DNA from: Sphingomonadaceae bacterium PASS1
GTDB lineage: Bacteria; Pseudomonadota; Alphaproteobacteria; Sphingomonadales; Sphingomonadaceae
Direction of reading: 5' to 3'
DNA length: 64,000 nucleotides
Assembly: GCA_002255985.1 (NCBI GenBank)
Contig: NKIR01000003.1
Location: forward strand, 186,001-250,000
The translations under genes were made by a program, and so were the position numbers. Each line of letters starts with the position of its first letter. The stretch's first letter is position 1. This document shows positions 52,255-61,658 of this stretch, piece by piece. The notes beneath the pieces were generated by a model. That model saw nothing but the letters and a program-made list of their open reading frames with translations, searched no databases and was not told the origin of the DNA.

Positions 52255-53108
52255 CTCTGGTCCTCGACAATCGGCAGCAATCGGCGCGCAGTTGGTTCGA
52301 ATCGCTGCGCGACAGTATTTGCGGGGCGTTTGAAGCCATCGAACGTGAAGCCGGATCAGACGCATCATTCGAATATATCCCTTGGGATCGCCATGACCAT
52401 GACGGTTCGCCCGGCGGTGGCGGCGTGCGCGGCGTGATGAAGGGGAAAATCTTTGAAAAGGTTGGCGTAAACGTCTCGACCGTCGGGGGCAGCTTCAACC
52501 CCGAATTTGCCAAAACTATTCATGGCGCGGCTGAAGACCCGAATTTCTTCGCGACCGGCATCAGCCTCGTCGCGCATATGGCCAATCCGCATGTGCCAGC
52601 GGTGCATATGAACACGCGCTATCTTGTGACGACGAAAAGCTGGTTTGGCGGCGGTGCTGATCTCAACCCGCCCATCCCGTACGAAGAAGACACGGCAGAT
52701 TTCCACGCCCGCCTGCGTGCGGCATGCGCGCCTTATGGCCCTGACGTGTACGAACGCTATCGCAAATGGGCGGAGGATTATTTCTGGATCCCGCATCGCA
52801 ACGTGCATCGCGGTGTTGGCGGCATTTTCTATGACCATCTGGAAAACAGCAGCGACGCGATTTTCGACCAGAATTTCGCACTGACCCGCGATGTCGGTGA
52901 AGCTTTCCTCGATATCTTCCCCAAGCTGGTGCGCCGCCGGATGAATCAGCCATTCACCGCCGAAGAAAAGCAGGCGCAGCGCCGCTGGCGCGGGCTCTAT
53001 GCCGAATTCAACCTCGTATATGACCGCGGCACCACCTTTGGCCTGAAAACCGGCGGGAATGTTGACGCGATTTTGATGAGCCTTCCGCCCGACGTCGCGT
53101 GGGATTAA
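52251..53108 (+). CDS. hemF: Oxygen-dependent coproporphyrinogen III oxidase
   Basis: It makes protoporphyrinogen IX in haem synthesis. The 285-residue protein has the CPO pattern: GGGVRGVMKGKIFEKVGVNVSTVGG, HMNTRYLVTTKSWFGGGADLNPPIPYEED and HRGVGGIFYDHLE. RRWRGLYAEFNLVYDRGTTFGLKTGGN near the C-terminus is also typical. It follows trmL with a 4-base overlap and is followed by a GNAT gene. Confidence 0.96.
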   Translation: MTLVLDNRQQSARSWFESLRDSICGAFEAIEREAGSDASFEYIPWDRHDHDGSPGGGGVRGVMKGKIFEKVGVNVSTVGGSFNPEFAKTIHGAAEDPNFFATGISLVAHMANPHVPAVHMNTRYLVTTKSWFGGGADLNPPIPYEEDTADFHARLRAACAPYGPDVYERYRKWAEDYFWIPHRNVHRGVGGIFYDHLENSSDAIFDQNFALTRDVGEAFLDIFPKLVRRRMNQPFTAEEKQAQRRWRGLYAEFNLVYDRGTTFGLKTGGNVDAILMSLPPDVAWD

Positions 53109-53114
53109 TCCAAA

Positions 53115-53747
53115 ATGCCGTTTAGCCCGATTGCCGATGGGGACCTTGGTGCCATTGTAACCTCGCTGGAAATGATCACGCGTCCGCCATTGCGCGCGCT
53201 GCCAGCTTCGGATTTGCGGTTAGAGCCATGGCACGCCCCGCATGCCGAAAAATACCGCACACTCTATCGCCGCATTGGCGAACCATGGCTGTGGTTCTCA
53301 CGCCTTGACATGGACGACGAGACGCTGGTTGCGACCATTCACGACCCCAAGGTCCGGATTTGGGCGGTGGTCGATAGGCGGGGGATTGAAGTCGGTATAT
53401 TGGAGCTCGACTTCAGAACCGATGGCGCATGTGAAATTGCCTTTTTCGGCCTGATCCCCGAACTCGGCGGCAAGGGCCACGGCAGATGGCTGATGGCCAT
53501 GGCGCTTCAGCTGGGCTGGGCAGAGGCTGGCGTGCAACGCATGTGGGTGCATACATGCACGCTGGACGGTCCAACCGCGCTCGCATTTTACCAAAAGGCT
53601 GGCTTCACTGCCTATCAAAGGCAATTGGAGACGTTTACGGACCCACGGATCAGCGGGCTCATCCCGCGCGATGCAGCGCCGCATATTCCCATTATTGGGG
53701 TGCCGTTTGTGCGCCAAGCTGACGATTCACTGCCGTCACGGCGATGA
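53115..53747 (+). CDS. GNAT family acetyltransferase
   Basis: An acetyl-CoA-dependent N-acetyltransferase of 210 residues. ACEIAFFGLIPELGGKGHGRWLMAMALQLGWAEAGVQRMWVHTCTLDGPTALAFYQKAGF covers strand 4, the pyrophosphate loop (GGKGHG) and the final strands. The substrate is not evident. ATG 53172 (MITRPPLRALPASDLRLEPW) is an alternative start. Its last 56 bases overlap the convergent membrane-protein gene. Confidence 0.85.
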   Translation: MPFSPIADGDLGAIVTSLEMITRPPLRALPASDLRLEPWHAPHAEKYRTLYRRIGEPWLWFSRLDMDDETLVATIHDPKVRIWAVVDRRGIEVGILELDFRTDGACEIAFFGLIPELGGKGHGRWLMAMALQLGWAEAGVQRMWVHTCTLDGPTALAFYQKAGFTAYQRQLETFTDPRISGLIPRDAAPHIPIIGVPFVRQADDSLPSRR

Positions 53748-54435
53748 CATAGATAACGGCCTCAACCGCTGCGAAAAAAGCGCTGACCGCTGCTTCGACG
53801 ATAGGCACGCCGCCCTCGCCCGCAAGTGCTCGGCATATCCCGGCGACTGCATCACCAGCGATCCCGGAAACCAGTCGTATAGCGACCGCGATAAACAGCG
53901 TCAGTATCACTATGGCCCAACCGCATTTGCGCGTTGTTTCCCAAGTCTGTTTCACCGCGTCTATGATGCCAAGCGCGGGTTCTTGTGCGATGACCGCGGG
54001 CAGCACGGCAAAACGGCCTGTGAGATAAAGGCCGGGAATGATGAACAGCAAAAACCCTGCAAATGTCGCCCAGCCGGTCAATATTGTCGCGGTTAGATAT
54101 GGCAGGAACAAAGCGGCCGCGATAACAAGCGCGTCGCCGACTTTGGCCAATTTGCGTCCCGAAATCAGGACATAAAGCGCAAGGCTGCCATACATTGTGA
54201 CAAGCATCGCCGGTAACAAGACCGGCCAATTCGCCTCGAAATAGCCGCTGAAAGCTGCAATGACTTTATTGGTATCATCAAAGCTCTCAAGGATGAGCGG
54301 TGGCGCCAGATAGCCAGCGATCCAGTTCGCCATGAAAATGAAAAAGCCCGCAATGGCGATAATGGCTTCACGGTGCGCTGCGAATGAAGCGCGCGCATCT
54401 TTTCCCACCGCACGATAATCAAGCTTCTTTTGCAT
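53692..54435 (-). CDS. Predicted multi-pass membrane protein
   Basis: A 247-residue protein with about six hydrophobic segments (IAIAGFFIFMANWIAGYL, LLPAMLVTMYGSLALYVLI, ALVIAAALFLPYLTATIL, FLLFIIPGLYLTGRF, AIVILTLFIAVAIRL, VEAVIYVIAVTAV). The IIPGLYLTGRFAVLPAVIAQEP-type segment resembles the glycerophosphodiester phosphodiesterase membrane-domain group. Function unknown. ATG 54435 is preferred to a codon six residues upstream. Confidence 0.7.
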   Translation of the reverse strand: MQKKLDYRAVGKDARASFAAHREAIIAIAGFFIFMANWIAGYLAPPLILESFDDTNKVIAAFSGYFEANWPVLLPAMLVTMYGSLALYVLISGRKLAKVGDALVIAAALFLPYLTATILTGWATFAGFLLFIIPGLYLTGRFAVLPAVIAQEPALGIIDAVKQTWETTRKCGWAIVILTLFIAVAIRLVSGIAGDAVAGICRALAGEGGVPIVEAAVSAFFAAVEAVIYVIAVTAVNRQLGAQTAPQ

Positions 54436-54513
54436 ATGAACTCCCTGACACATCGCGGCGTAGAGGCTGACATATCCGGTGGCAAGCGGCTTGCACCATG
54501 CTAAGCACCGCGC

Positions 54514-55191
54514 ATGAAGATCGATTGCAATATTGATTGGGACGTTTCCGAAGGGCTAACCCCCTATCCCGAAGCCGTTGCCCGTATGGAAACATTGCAG
54601 GCGGCGATACGTGACGAAAACGCACGGGAGCTTATCTGGTTGCTGGAACACCCACCGTTATACACAGGCGGGACGAGCGCAGACCCGGCAGAATTGCTGA
54701 GCACCGCATTTCCCGTTTACGACACCGGACGCGGTGGACGGTACACCTATCATGGGCCCGGTCAGCGGGTCGGCTATGTCATGCTCGACCTTGCCAAGCA
54801 TTGCAAAGATGTCCGCTGTTACGTGCATGCACTCGAGGGCTGGGTCATCACTGCGCTTGGCCGTTTCGGGGTGGGGGCACGCCGCGCCGAGGGCCGCGTT
54901 GGTATATGGTGCGACACCAAAAATGGTCAGGAAGCAAAAATCGGCGCAATCGGCGTGCGCATCCGCAGATGGGTGACGATGCATGGCTTTGCGGTAAATG
55001 TTGCGCCTGATCTGAATCATTTCGGCGGCATCGTCCCGTGCGGGATATCCGAATATCCGGTCACAAGCCTCGCAGACCTTGGCATTCACGCATCGCTTCA
55101 GGACTTCGACGCGGCCTTGCTCGCCAGCTTCCCCGACTTTCTCATTAACCTTGCCAAAGCGGGCGGAAATTGTACGGTCGCGCCGCAATAG
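54514..55191 (+). CDS. lipB: Lipoyl(octanoyl) transferase
   Basis: It moves octanoyl from ACP to lipoyl domains. The 225-residue protein has [23 protein letters not shown], the [21 protein letters not shown] segment, the catalytic Lys in [24 protein letters not shown] and the catalytic Cys in [15 protein letters not shown]. The small lipoprotein gene follows 15 bases on. Confidence 0.96.
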   Translation: MKIDCNIDWDVSEGLTPYPEAVARMETLQAAIRDENARELIWLLEHPPLYTGGTSADPAELLSTAFPVYDTGRGGRYTYHGPGQRVGYVMLDLAKHCKDVRCYVHALEGWVITALGRFGVGARRAEGRVGIWCDTKNGQEAKIGAIGVRIRRWVTMHGFAVNVAPDLNHFGGIVPCGISEYPVTSLADLGIHASLQDFDAALLASFPDFLINLAKAGGNCTVAPQ

Positions 55192-55206
55192 AGATATGAG
55201 GACGAT

Positions 55207-55503
55207 ATGCGTTTAACCATCGTAGCACCTGCCTTTGCAGCCTTACTGGCATTGTCCGCTTGTGGCGGTGGCAAAGAGGACAATCAGGTAACCAAATCGC
55301 GGATGGATGACCTCGAAAGCCTTAAAGGCACGATCAGTGATGACATGATTAACACCGACGAATCCACCGATGAGGCACCTGTTGAAGCGATGCCCGTGCG
55401 TGCGAGTACCGATGCTGCAAAAGCAACGCCGGAAACAAGTGACGAACCAAAAACCGATGGTTCAGATGAACCAAAAATTGAAGAACCAAGCGAGCCAAAG
55501 TGA
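55207..55503 (+). CDS. Small acidic lipoprotein
   Basis: A 98-residue lipoprotein with signal peptide and lipobox LSAC (Cys19). The mature part is hydrophilic and repetitive, Glu/Pro/Thr/Lys-rich, with tandem SDEPKTDG, SDEPKIEE and PSEPK units at the C-terminus. Probably a flexible envelope protein; function not recognised. Its TGA overlaps the GTG of the next gene (GTGA), so the two are coupled. Confidence 0.75.
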   Translation: MRLTIVAPAFAALLALSACGGGKEDNQVTKSRMDDLESLKGTISDDMINTDESTDEAPVEAMPVRASTDAAKATPETSDEPKTDGSDEPKIEEPSEPK

Positions 55504-56792
55504 TCTTAAGTAGCGCCATACAACTGCCCTGTGGGGCCGTACTCAACAACAGAATAGCAAAAGCCGCGATGACCGAGGGGTTGGCGGATACGCAAGGTGT
55601 GCCGACGCCCGAGTTGCAGCGCCTGTACGGTATTTGGTCTGACGGCGGCGCTGGTCTGCAGATTTCCGGCAACATCCATATTGACGCGGACCATTTAGAA
55701 CGCGCTGGAAACGTCTTTTTCGGCGGACAGCCGGACGAGGCGATGATGGACGCGCTCAAATCGTGGACCAAGGCCGCGACCCGAAATGGCAACCATTTTT
55801 GGGCACAGATAAGCCATGCGGGCCGCCAGACCATGCGGGGTATCAATCCACGTCCAAAAGCGCCGTCAGCGGTCAAGCTGGGCCTGCCCGGTGGACAATT
55901 TGGAATGCCGGTTGCATTGACCGAGGATGAAATCCTAAACCTGATTGGCCGGTTCGGCCAAGCGGCACTGCATTGCCAAAATGCCGGGTTCACGGGCGTT
56001 CAAATCCATGCAGCGCACGGCTATTTGATCTCACAATTCCTCAGTCCAACGTCAAACCAGCGCAACGATCGTTGGGGTGGCAGCCTCGTCAACCGCGCCC
56101 GTTTCCTGATGTTCACCGTCAACACCGTCCGGACTTTGGTTGGCCCCGTATTCCCGATTTCGGTCAAGCTGAACAGCGCGGATTTCCAACGCGGCGGCTT
56201 TGCTTTTGAAGACAGCCTTCAGGTGGCCCGCTGGCTTCAGGATGCTGGCGTGGATTTGATCGAGATATCGGGCGGCACCTATGAGCAGCCTAAGCTATTG
56301 GGCATCGAGGGGATGGAAGCCGAAGAGACGCAAACCGTCGCGGAAACCACACTCGCCCGCGAAGCCTATTTCGTTGATTTTGCAAAAGCGATGAAGAGCG
56401 AGTTGACCATTCCATTGATGGTCACGGGCGGTTTCCGCAGCGCATCGGCCATGGAACAGGCACTTCGCAACAAGGCTGCGGACGTTATCGGATTGGCGCG
56501 GCCATTATGCGTTATGCCTGAAGCGCCAAAGCGCCTGCTCGGTGGCTTGGCGATGCTGCCCAAGGTTGAAAACCAGCTTAAGCTTCTGCCCGAGTGGTTA
56601 TCCAGCCTTCGCAAGATCAAGGCCGTACGCGGGATTGAGGGCTTTGCGACCCAATATTGGTTTTACAGCCAGATATACGCGCTGGGACGTACCGGTCGGA
56701 CTAAGCCGACCGTCACGGTTTTCGAGGCTCTACGCGAAGTAGAATCCTATCAAAGAAGCTGGCTTAAAGAGCGGCGTGCCGCGAAGGCTTAA
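55500..56792 (+). CDS. NADH:flavin oxidoreductase, old yellow enzyme family
   Basis: A 430-residue FMN enzyme. [15 protein letters not shown] is the N-terminal FMN loop. [38 protein letters not shown] and the [10 protein letters not shown] region are characteristic of the OYE/enoate reductase (2,4-dienoyl-CoA reductase-like N-terminal) group. It lacks the iron-sulfur and FAD domains of FadH, and has extra C-terminal helices. Start GTG 55500 overlaps the lipoprotein stop. The gene end overlaps fdxA by four bases. Confidence 0.87.
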   Translation: MILSSAIQLPCGAVLNNRIAKAAMTEGLADTQGVPTPELQRLYGIWSDGGAGLQISGNIHIDADHLERAGNVFFGGQPDEAMMDALKSWTKAATRNGNHFWAQISHAGRQTMRGINPRPKAPSAVKLGLPGGQFGMPVALTEDEILNLIGRFGQAALHCQNAGFTGVQIHAAHGYLISQFLSPTSNQRNDRWGGSLVNRARFLMFTVNTVRTLVGPVFPISVKLNSADFQRGGFAFEDSLQVARWLQDAGVDLIEISGGTYEQPKLLGIEGMEAEETQTVAETTLAREAYFVDFAKAMKSELTIPLMVTGGFRSASAMEQALRNKAADVIGLARPLCVMPEAPKRLLGGLAMLPKVENQLKLLPEWLSSLRKIKAVRGIEGFATQYWFYSQIYALGRTGRTKPTVTVFEALREVESYQRSWLKERRAAKA

Positions 56793-57127
56793 TCGCCTTC
56801 GCCGGGCTCAGCGCTGAAATATTTGTCGAACTTGCCTTCTTCGCCCTTGTGCTCGTCTGCGTCTGCAGGAGGCTCGCGGCTTGATGTGATGTTCGGCCAT
56901 TCTGCGCTGTAGGTTGCGTTCAGCTCAAGCCATTGTTCCAAACCGCTTTCGGTGTCGGGCAAAATCGCTTCTGCAGGGCATTCGGGTTCGCACACGCCGC
57001 AATCGATGCACTCATTTGGGTTGATGACGAGCATATTGTCGCCTTCATAGAAGCAATCCACCGGACATACTTCAACGCAGTCCATATATTTGCAGCGGAT
57101 GCAGGCATCGGTAACGACATAAGTCAT
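56789..57127 (-). CDS. fdxA: 7Fe ferredoxin FdxA
   Basis: A 112-residue electron carrier. The cluster motifs are [18 protein letters not shown] and [16 protein letters not shown], as in Azotobacter-type ferredoxin I with one 3Fe-4S and one 4Fe-4S cluster. The C-terminal [16 protein letters not shown] tail is also typical. ATG 57127 ([12 protein letters not shown]) is the family start. It follows the S4 protein and helicase genes on the same strand, a common alphaproteobacterial order. Confidence 0.95.
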   Translation of the reverse strand: MTYVVTDACIRCKYMDCVEVCPVDCFYEGDNMLVINPNECIDCGVCEPECPAEAILPDTESGLEQWLELNATYSAEWPNITSSREPPADADEHKGEEGKFDKYFSAEPGEGD

Positions 57128-57234
57128 TTGCGGAACTCTCCCATACACAACGGCGGATTAGCCGTTTCACTTCATCTGCCTATTGCGAGGCGCAGGGGGA
57201 AGTCAACGCCGGATTGCAACGAGTCGCCAATTTT

Positions 57235-57483
57235 TTAATCAATACGTTGATAGAAAAGCTGTGCCTCTGATGCAGGGCCACGCCGAACAGGGACAGACAG
57301 CAGCTTTAAAGTCAAAACAGCCTCGCCCAATGGCATGGTGATGATATCGCCAATGCGCACCGCGGCGCTGCCCTTTTCGATCCGGCGGCCATTCAACCGG
57401 ATATGGCCAGCCTCCGCCCAACTGAGCGCGAGCGAACGGCTTTTGGCCAATCGCAGAAAGAAAAGCAGCTTGTCGATCCGCAA
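57235..57483 (-). CDS. S4 domain RNA-binding protein (HslR-like)
   Basis: An 82-residue protein that is essentially one S4 domain: MRIDKLLFFLRLAKSRSLALSWAEAGHIRLNGRRIEKGSAAVRIGDIITMP. In E. coli HslR/Hsp15 binds stalled 50S subunits, but equivalent function here is inferred. It lies between the helicase (16 bases upstream) and fdxA. Confidence 0.9.
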   Translation of the reverse strand: MRIDKLLFFLRLAKSRSLALSWAEAGHIRLNGRRIEKGSAAVRIGDIITMPLGEAVLTLKLLSVPVRRGPASEAQLFYQRID

Positions 57484-57498
57484 CGTTTGCCCGACCTT

Positions 57499-60309
57499 TT
57501 AGAGCTTGAGGCCCTTGAGCGCAGCCAATTGCAAAGCCAATGCCGACGGCGGCGCACTTGGCTTTGGCACTGGCGGCGCGCGATCGGGCTTAGCCTTCGG
57601 CTTTGCCGAAGCGTGCGGCTTTGCCGAAGCGTGCGGCTTTGCCGAAGCGTGCGGCTTTCGTTCTGCAGCAGCATGCGGCCTGCGCTGTTCGGGCGGACGG
57701 GGCTTGGGCAAGCCCACCCAACGCCAATGCGTCAGCACGACGGGCGCTGCTTCTTTTGGCACGGATTGCTCTGGTGCGGCGGCGTCGGCGACTATTGCTT
57801 CAACTGCGGCCTCAGTTTCGGGCGTTGGCATTGCTTCGACTGGCGTGGTTTCTTCGATCACAGGGGTTTCGTCAGCCGGAACGGCATCAACGGACGCCTC
57901 TGTTACAACCGCCGCTTCAGCCGGACGGAAACCGGCGTCGCGCATCAGCGCTTTCAATCCGGCCTCGCTAATACCCAGCGAGGTTGCAAAGGCCATGTCC
58001 ATGCCAAAGGCATTGTTCTGCCCACGCGCTTCATGCGCTTTTTTGATAACGCGTTCGGCCAAATCGATACGCACATATTCATCACCAATCCGCCGATAGC
58101 CGGCGTTTCTGGCCTCCGACGGGTTCGCAAAATTCCATGTCTTCAGGTGCACCGCGCTTTCGGGTGGAAGCACGGGCATGGCACGGCTGTCGCGTGCGGC
58201 AAACAAGGCGGCGCGCCATTTGGCGGCAGCGGGTTTCAACGCGGCATGGTGATAAATATCGAGCGCACCGAAAACGATTCCGCCCTTGCGTGCGGCGCCG
58301 CGGGCTTCCTTGGGAAGCGCGGCGATGGCGTCGGCAAGATAATGCCGACCCGCAATCCCGCCTTCATCCGCAAGACGCACGGCAAGCGCACGAACGTTGC
58401 CGTCGACATCGGCTTGCTGTGCCAAGTCGAGCAATCCGACAATGCCGCCCATCGCCTTTGCCAACTGGCTTTCAATCCAGCTTTCAGCGCGCGTAACAAT
58501 CTCGCGCAGGGCATCGCCTTCCAGTCCGGAAACTGCCTTTACGGGCGTAAATGCAGGTTGAAGCAGCGTACGCCCCTTGGTCAATGTGCCTAGAAGGTCA
58601 TTCTTCCAGAAGATCGAAGGTTTACCCTCCCCATCGGCTGCGAGCGAGAATTCGCTATCCTCTGCCATAGATACGTCCTTTGCCTTTTGTCTCAAATGCG
58701 CTGCCAGATGTCGTTCTGCGGCAGCCAATAATAATTTACGGTCACCCGCTTTTGCCGCCGGGTCAACCCGAAAGGCAAATCCTTGTAAAGCCCCAATGTC
58801 CTCGCCATCGACAAGAACACGATTATCCTGCTGGATTTCAACGGGTAACAGCCCGACATCGCCAGCACCTTTGCGCAGCAACATCGACGTGCGTTTATCG
58901 ACAAACCGCTGACGCAGGGCATCGTGCAATGCGTCCGATAATTTTTCTTCCAACGCCCGCGCCCGTTCGGCCATCGCCGGGGGGTTCGCCAGCCAATCAT
59001 TCCGGTGCGCGATATAGGTCCAAGTCCGCACCGCTGCGATTCGGGCGGACAGCGTGTCGACGTCGCCTTGGATGTTATCCAGCCGTGCCAGCTCATTTGC
59101 GTAGATGCCGTGCGGAATGACGTGCTCGCCCTGCCCCAGATATTGCCACAATGACGCGACAAAGCGGCTATGATGTTCCTCACCCATTTGCCGAAAATCG
59201 GGCAAGCAGGCCACTTCCCACAACCGGGCGACATCAACAGGATGCCGGATCAGCGATTTCACGTCGGGCATTTCGGCCAAGCGCTTGAGCACCAACAGGT
59301 CGATGACCTTGGGCGCGGGCAACAAGCCCGGAAGGCCCGGTTTTTTCTCAAGATCCGCAATCAGCGTCGCGATGTCGTTAAATCTTGGCTTTGCCTCGCG
59401 CCAAAATAGCCAGTCCAGCCGCGGGAAGCTGTGCCCTTCAATCGCCAGCACTTCTTCGGGGGTAAATTCGCTGCCTTCACCCGCGAGCGTGCCAAAGCTT
59501 CCGTCCCGTTGGTGCCGTCCGGCCCGCCCCGCAATTTGCGCCATTTCGGCGACGGTCAACCTGCGCCGGCGCGAACCGTCAAATTTCGACAGGCTTACAA
59601 AAGCGACATGTGCGACATCAAGGTTCAGCCCCATGCCAATGGCGTCGGTGGCCACAAGATAATCAACCTCACCCGACTGAAACATCGCCACCTGCGCATT
59701 GCGGGTGCGCGGCGACAAGGCGCCCATGACAACCGCAGCACCGCCGCGCATCCGGCGTAATGTTTCGGCGACCGCATACACCTGCTCAATCGAAAACGCG
59801 ACGATGGCAGAGCGTTTGGGCAGCCGGGACAGCTTCTTTGCGCCGGCATAGCTTAACGTGGAAAAGCGCGGGCGAGAGATGATCTCCGCATCGGGCAGCA
59901 GCGAACGGATGATCGGGCGCAGGCTTTCCGACCCCAGGATCATCGTCTCCTCACGTCCGCGGGCATGCAGGATGCGGTCTGTAAAAATATGTCCGCGTTC
60001 GGGGTCCGCCCCCAATTGCGCTTCGTCAATCGCGACGAAGGCAAATTCACGGTGGATCGGCATGCTTTCAACGGTGCAGCAATACCAGCGCGCCTGCGGC
60101 GGCTCGATCCGCTCCTCGCCCGTAATCAGCGCGACATTTTGCGCGCCCTTAATCGCCACCAACCGGTCATAGATTTCCCGCGCCAGCAGGCGCAAAGGAA
60201 AGCCGATCATTCCGCTCGAATGGGCACACATCCGCTCAACAGCGAGATGGGTCTTGCCGGTGTTCGTTGGACCTAAAATGGCCGTGAGGGCTGAACGGAC
60301 AGGAGGCAA
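57499..60309 (-). CDS. SUV3-like helicase
   Basis: A 936-residue ATP-dependent RNA/DNA helicase related to mitochondrial SUV3. Motif I is LGPTNTGKTHLAV, then VALITGEERIEP, motif II AIDEAQLGADPERGH, and motifs V-VI LVATDAIGMGLNLDVAHVAF and QIAGRAGRHQ. The C-terminal 110 residues are Ala/Pro/Lys-rich and include three exact six-residue PHASAK repeats. The start is TTG 60309, four bases after the stop of the FAD oxidoreductase; later ATGs would remove motif I. Confidence 0.92.
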   Translation of the reverse strand: MPPVRSALTAILGPTNTGKTHLAVERMCAHSSGMIGFPLRLLAREIYDRLVAIKGAQNVALITGEERIEPPQARWYCCTVESMPIHREFAFVAIDEAQLGADPERGHIFTDRILHARGREETMILGSESLRPIIRSLLPDAEIISRPRFSTLSYAGAKKLSRLPKRSAIVAFSIEQVYAVAETLRRMRGGAAVVMGALSPRTRNAQVAMFQSGEVDYLVATDAIGMGLNLDVAHVAFVSLSKFDGSRRRRLTVAEMAQIAGRAGRHQRDGSFGTLAGEGSEFTPEEVLAIEGHSFPRLDWLFWREAKPRFNDIATLIADLEKKPGLPGLLPAPKVIDLLVLKRLAEMPDVKSLIRHPVDVARLWEVACLPDFRQMGEEHHSRFVASLWQYLGQGEHVIPHGIYANELARLDNIQGDVDTLSARIAAVRTWTYIAHRNDWLANPPAMAERARALEEKLSDALHDALRQRFVDKRTSMLLRKGAGDVGLLPVEIQQDNRVLVDGEDIGALQGFAFRVDPAAKAGDRKLLLAAAERHLAAHLRQKAKDVSMAEDSEFSLAADGEGKPSIFWKNDLLGTLTKGRTLLQPAFTPVKAVSGLEGDALREIVTRAESWIESQLAKAMGGIVGLLDLAQQADVDGNVRALAVRLADEGGIAGRHYLADAIAALPKEARGAARKGGIVFGALDIYHHAALKPAAAKWRAALFAARDSRAMPVLPPESAVHLKTWNFANPSEARNAGYRRIGDEYVRIDLAERVIKKAHEARGQNNAFGMDMAFATSLGISEAGLKALMRDAGFRPAEAAVVTEASVDAVPADETPVIEETTPVEAMPTPETEAAVEAIVADAAAPEQSVPKEAAPVVLTHWRWVGLPKPRPPEQRRPHAAAERKPHASAKPHASAKPHASAKPKAKPDRAPPVPKPSAPPSALALQLAALKGLKL
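57599..57652. repeat. Three tandem copies of an 18-base unit inside the helicase gene
   Basis: The unit GGCTTTGCCGAAGCGTGC occurs exactly three times at 57599-57616, 57617-57634 and 57635-57652, with partial copies on both sides. It encodes the repeated PHASAK of the helicase C-terminal tail. Copy number may vary between strains. Confidence 0.93.
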
Positions 60310-60313
60310 AAGT

Positions 60314-61549
60314 TTAGGTGGCTGTCAATTCTGCGGCGAGTTCTTTCAGGGGAACTTCGGTGTTTGCCAATTGTTCAGCGGAAGGCGACAAGCCCTCTGT
60401 CACAAAGGCGCGACCTTGCACATAATCCTTGGTGGCGTTCACACAATCGAGGGCAATGACACGGCCCGATTTCAAATAGATGAGCGAAAAGCTGCGTGCG
60501 TCCAAATCGCCGCGTAGCACTGTTGTGTCATAACCCGCGCTGATGCCAACGGTTTGCAGCCTTAAGTCATATTGGTTTGACCAGAACCACGGCACCGCAT
60601 GATATTCGGTCAGCGCACCCATTAAGCTTTTCGCCACCGCATTGGCCATGTCATTGGCATTCTGCACCGATTCCACGCGCATGATACTACCGCCAGCAAA
60701 GCTGTTGGCATGGGCCGCGCAGTCACCAATGGCAAAGATATCTGGCAAGGACGTCCGGCAATAAGCGTCAACATCAACACCAGCGCCGCCAGCGGCACCC
60801 GCCGTCAACAAAGGCGCAACCAACGGGATGATACCAATGCCAACGATAACCATTTGCGCGGGGATAACTTCGTCATCGGCCAAACGCACGCCGGTGGCGA
60901 CTTCGTCTCCTTCAATCGCTGCAATGCCGACGTTAAGACGCAGATCAACACCATGGCTGCGATGTTCGGATTCATAAAAGCGCGACAACGGTTCGCCAGC
61001 AACCCGCGCAAGCACGCGATCCATCGCCTCCAGCACAGTCACTTTCTTACCCATTTTGCGCAGCACCGCGGCTGCCTCAAGCCCGATATAGCCGCCGCCG
61101 ACAATCACAACGTCAGCGACATCATCCAGGCCTTCGACCATGTGATCGACATCGGCCCGGGTCCTGACAACATGCACACCGCGCAGATTGCCCCCTGTGA
61201 CCGTCAATTGCCGTGGGTCGCCGCCTGTGGCCCAGATCATATGGCCATAAGTGATGACTGTGCCGTCAGAAGTCGTGACGGAATGCGCGGCAGCATCCAC
61301 CGTCTCCACCCGCTGGCCAAGCAGCATATCCACCGAACGCTCCGCCCAAAACGCAGCAGGCCGGATCATGATGCGTTCAAACGCCTTGTCACCCGCAAAA
61401 TAGTCCTTGGACAATGGTGGCCGCTCATAAGGATATTCAGGCTCAGCATTGACTATAGCGATGCTGCCTTCGAATTTTGCCTGCCGCAATGCGATAGCTG
61501 CTTGCGCACCGCCATGGCCGCCACCGACGATGAGAATGTCATAATGCAT
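60314..61549 (-). CDS. FAD-dependent ferredoxin/rubredoxin reductase-type oxidoreductase
   Basis: A 411-residue NAD(P)H flavoenzyme. It has FAD motif [19 protein letters not shown], the [13 protein letters not shown] segment typical of putidaredoxin/rhodocoxin reductases, NAD motif [21 protein letters not shown] and the FAD motif [13 protein letters not shown]. The redox partner is probably a ferredoxin, possibly fdxA (inference). Its stop is four bases upstream of the helicase TTG start. Confidence 0.9.
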   Translation of the reverse strand: MHYDILIVGGGHGGAQAAIALRQAKFEGSIAIVNAEPEYPYERPPLSKDYFAGDKAFERIMIRPAAFWAERSVDMLLGQRVETVDAAAHSVTTSDGTVITYGHMIWATGGDPRQLTVTGGNLRGVHVVRTRADVDHMVEGLDDVADVVIVGGGYIGLEAAAVLRKMGKKVTVLEAMDRVLARVAGEPLSRFYESEHRSHGVDLRLNVGIAAIEGDEVATGVRLADDEVIPAQMVIVGIGIIPLVAPLLTAGAAGGAGVDVDAYCRTSLPDIFAIGDCAAHANSFAGGSIMRVESVQNANDMANAVAKSLMGALTEYHAVPWFWSNQYDLRLQTVGISAGYDTTVLRGDLDARSFSLIYLKSGRVIALDCVNATKDYVQGRAFVTEGLSPSAEQLANTEVPLKELAAELTAT

Positions 61550-61658
61550 CGTTAAAGATTCGCTTCTTGGGTGAACATGAAATGAGCGGTAAGCAAAAGG
61601 TCAGCAACTGGCTAGTCCCATGCTTGCGGCACTATCAAATAAATGGCAGAGGATGGCG

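Noticed and set aside
57599-57652. CRISPR-like array
   Set aside because: The three units are directly adjacent with no spacers and code in frame for a protein tail; no cas genes are nearby.
57403-58593. Long open frame on the plus strand across the helicase 3' half
   Set aside because: It is antisense to a helicase gene with clear motifs; its translation has no recognisable family, signal or ribosome site.
60710-61555. Open frame antisense to the FAD reductase gene
   Set aside because: The reductase has complete FAD and NAD motifs; the reverse frame reads as low-quality sequence without a start context.
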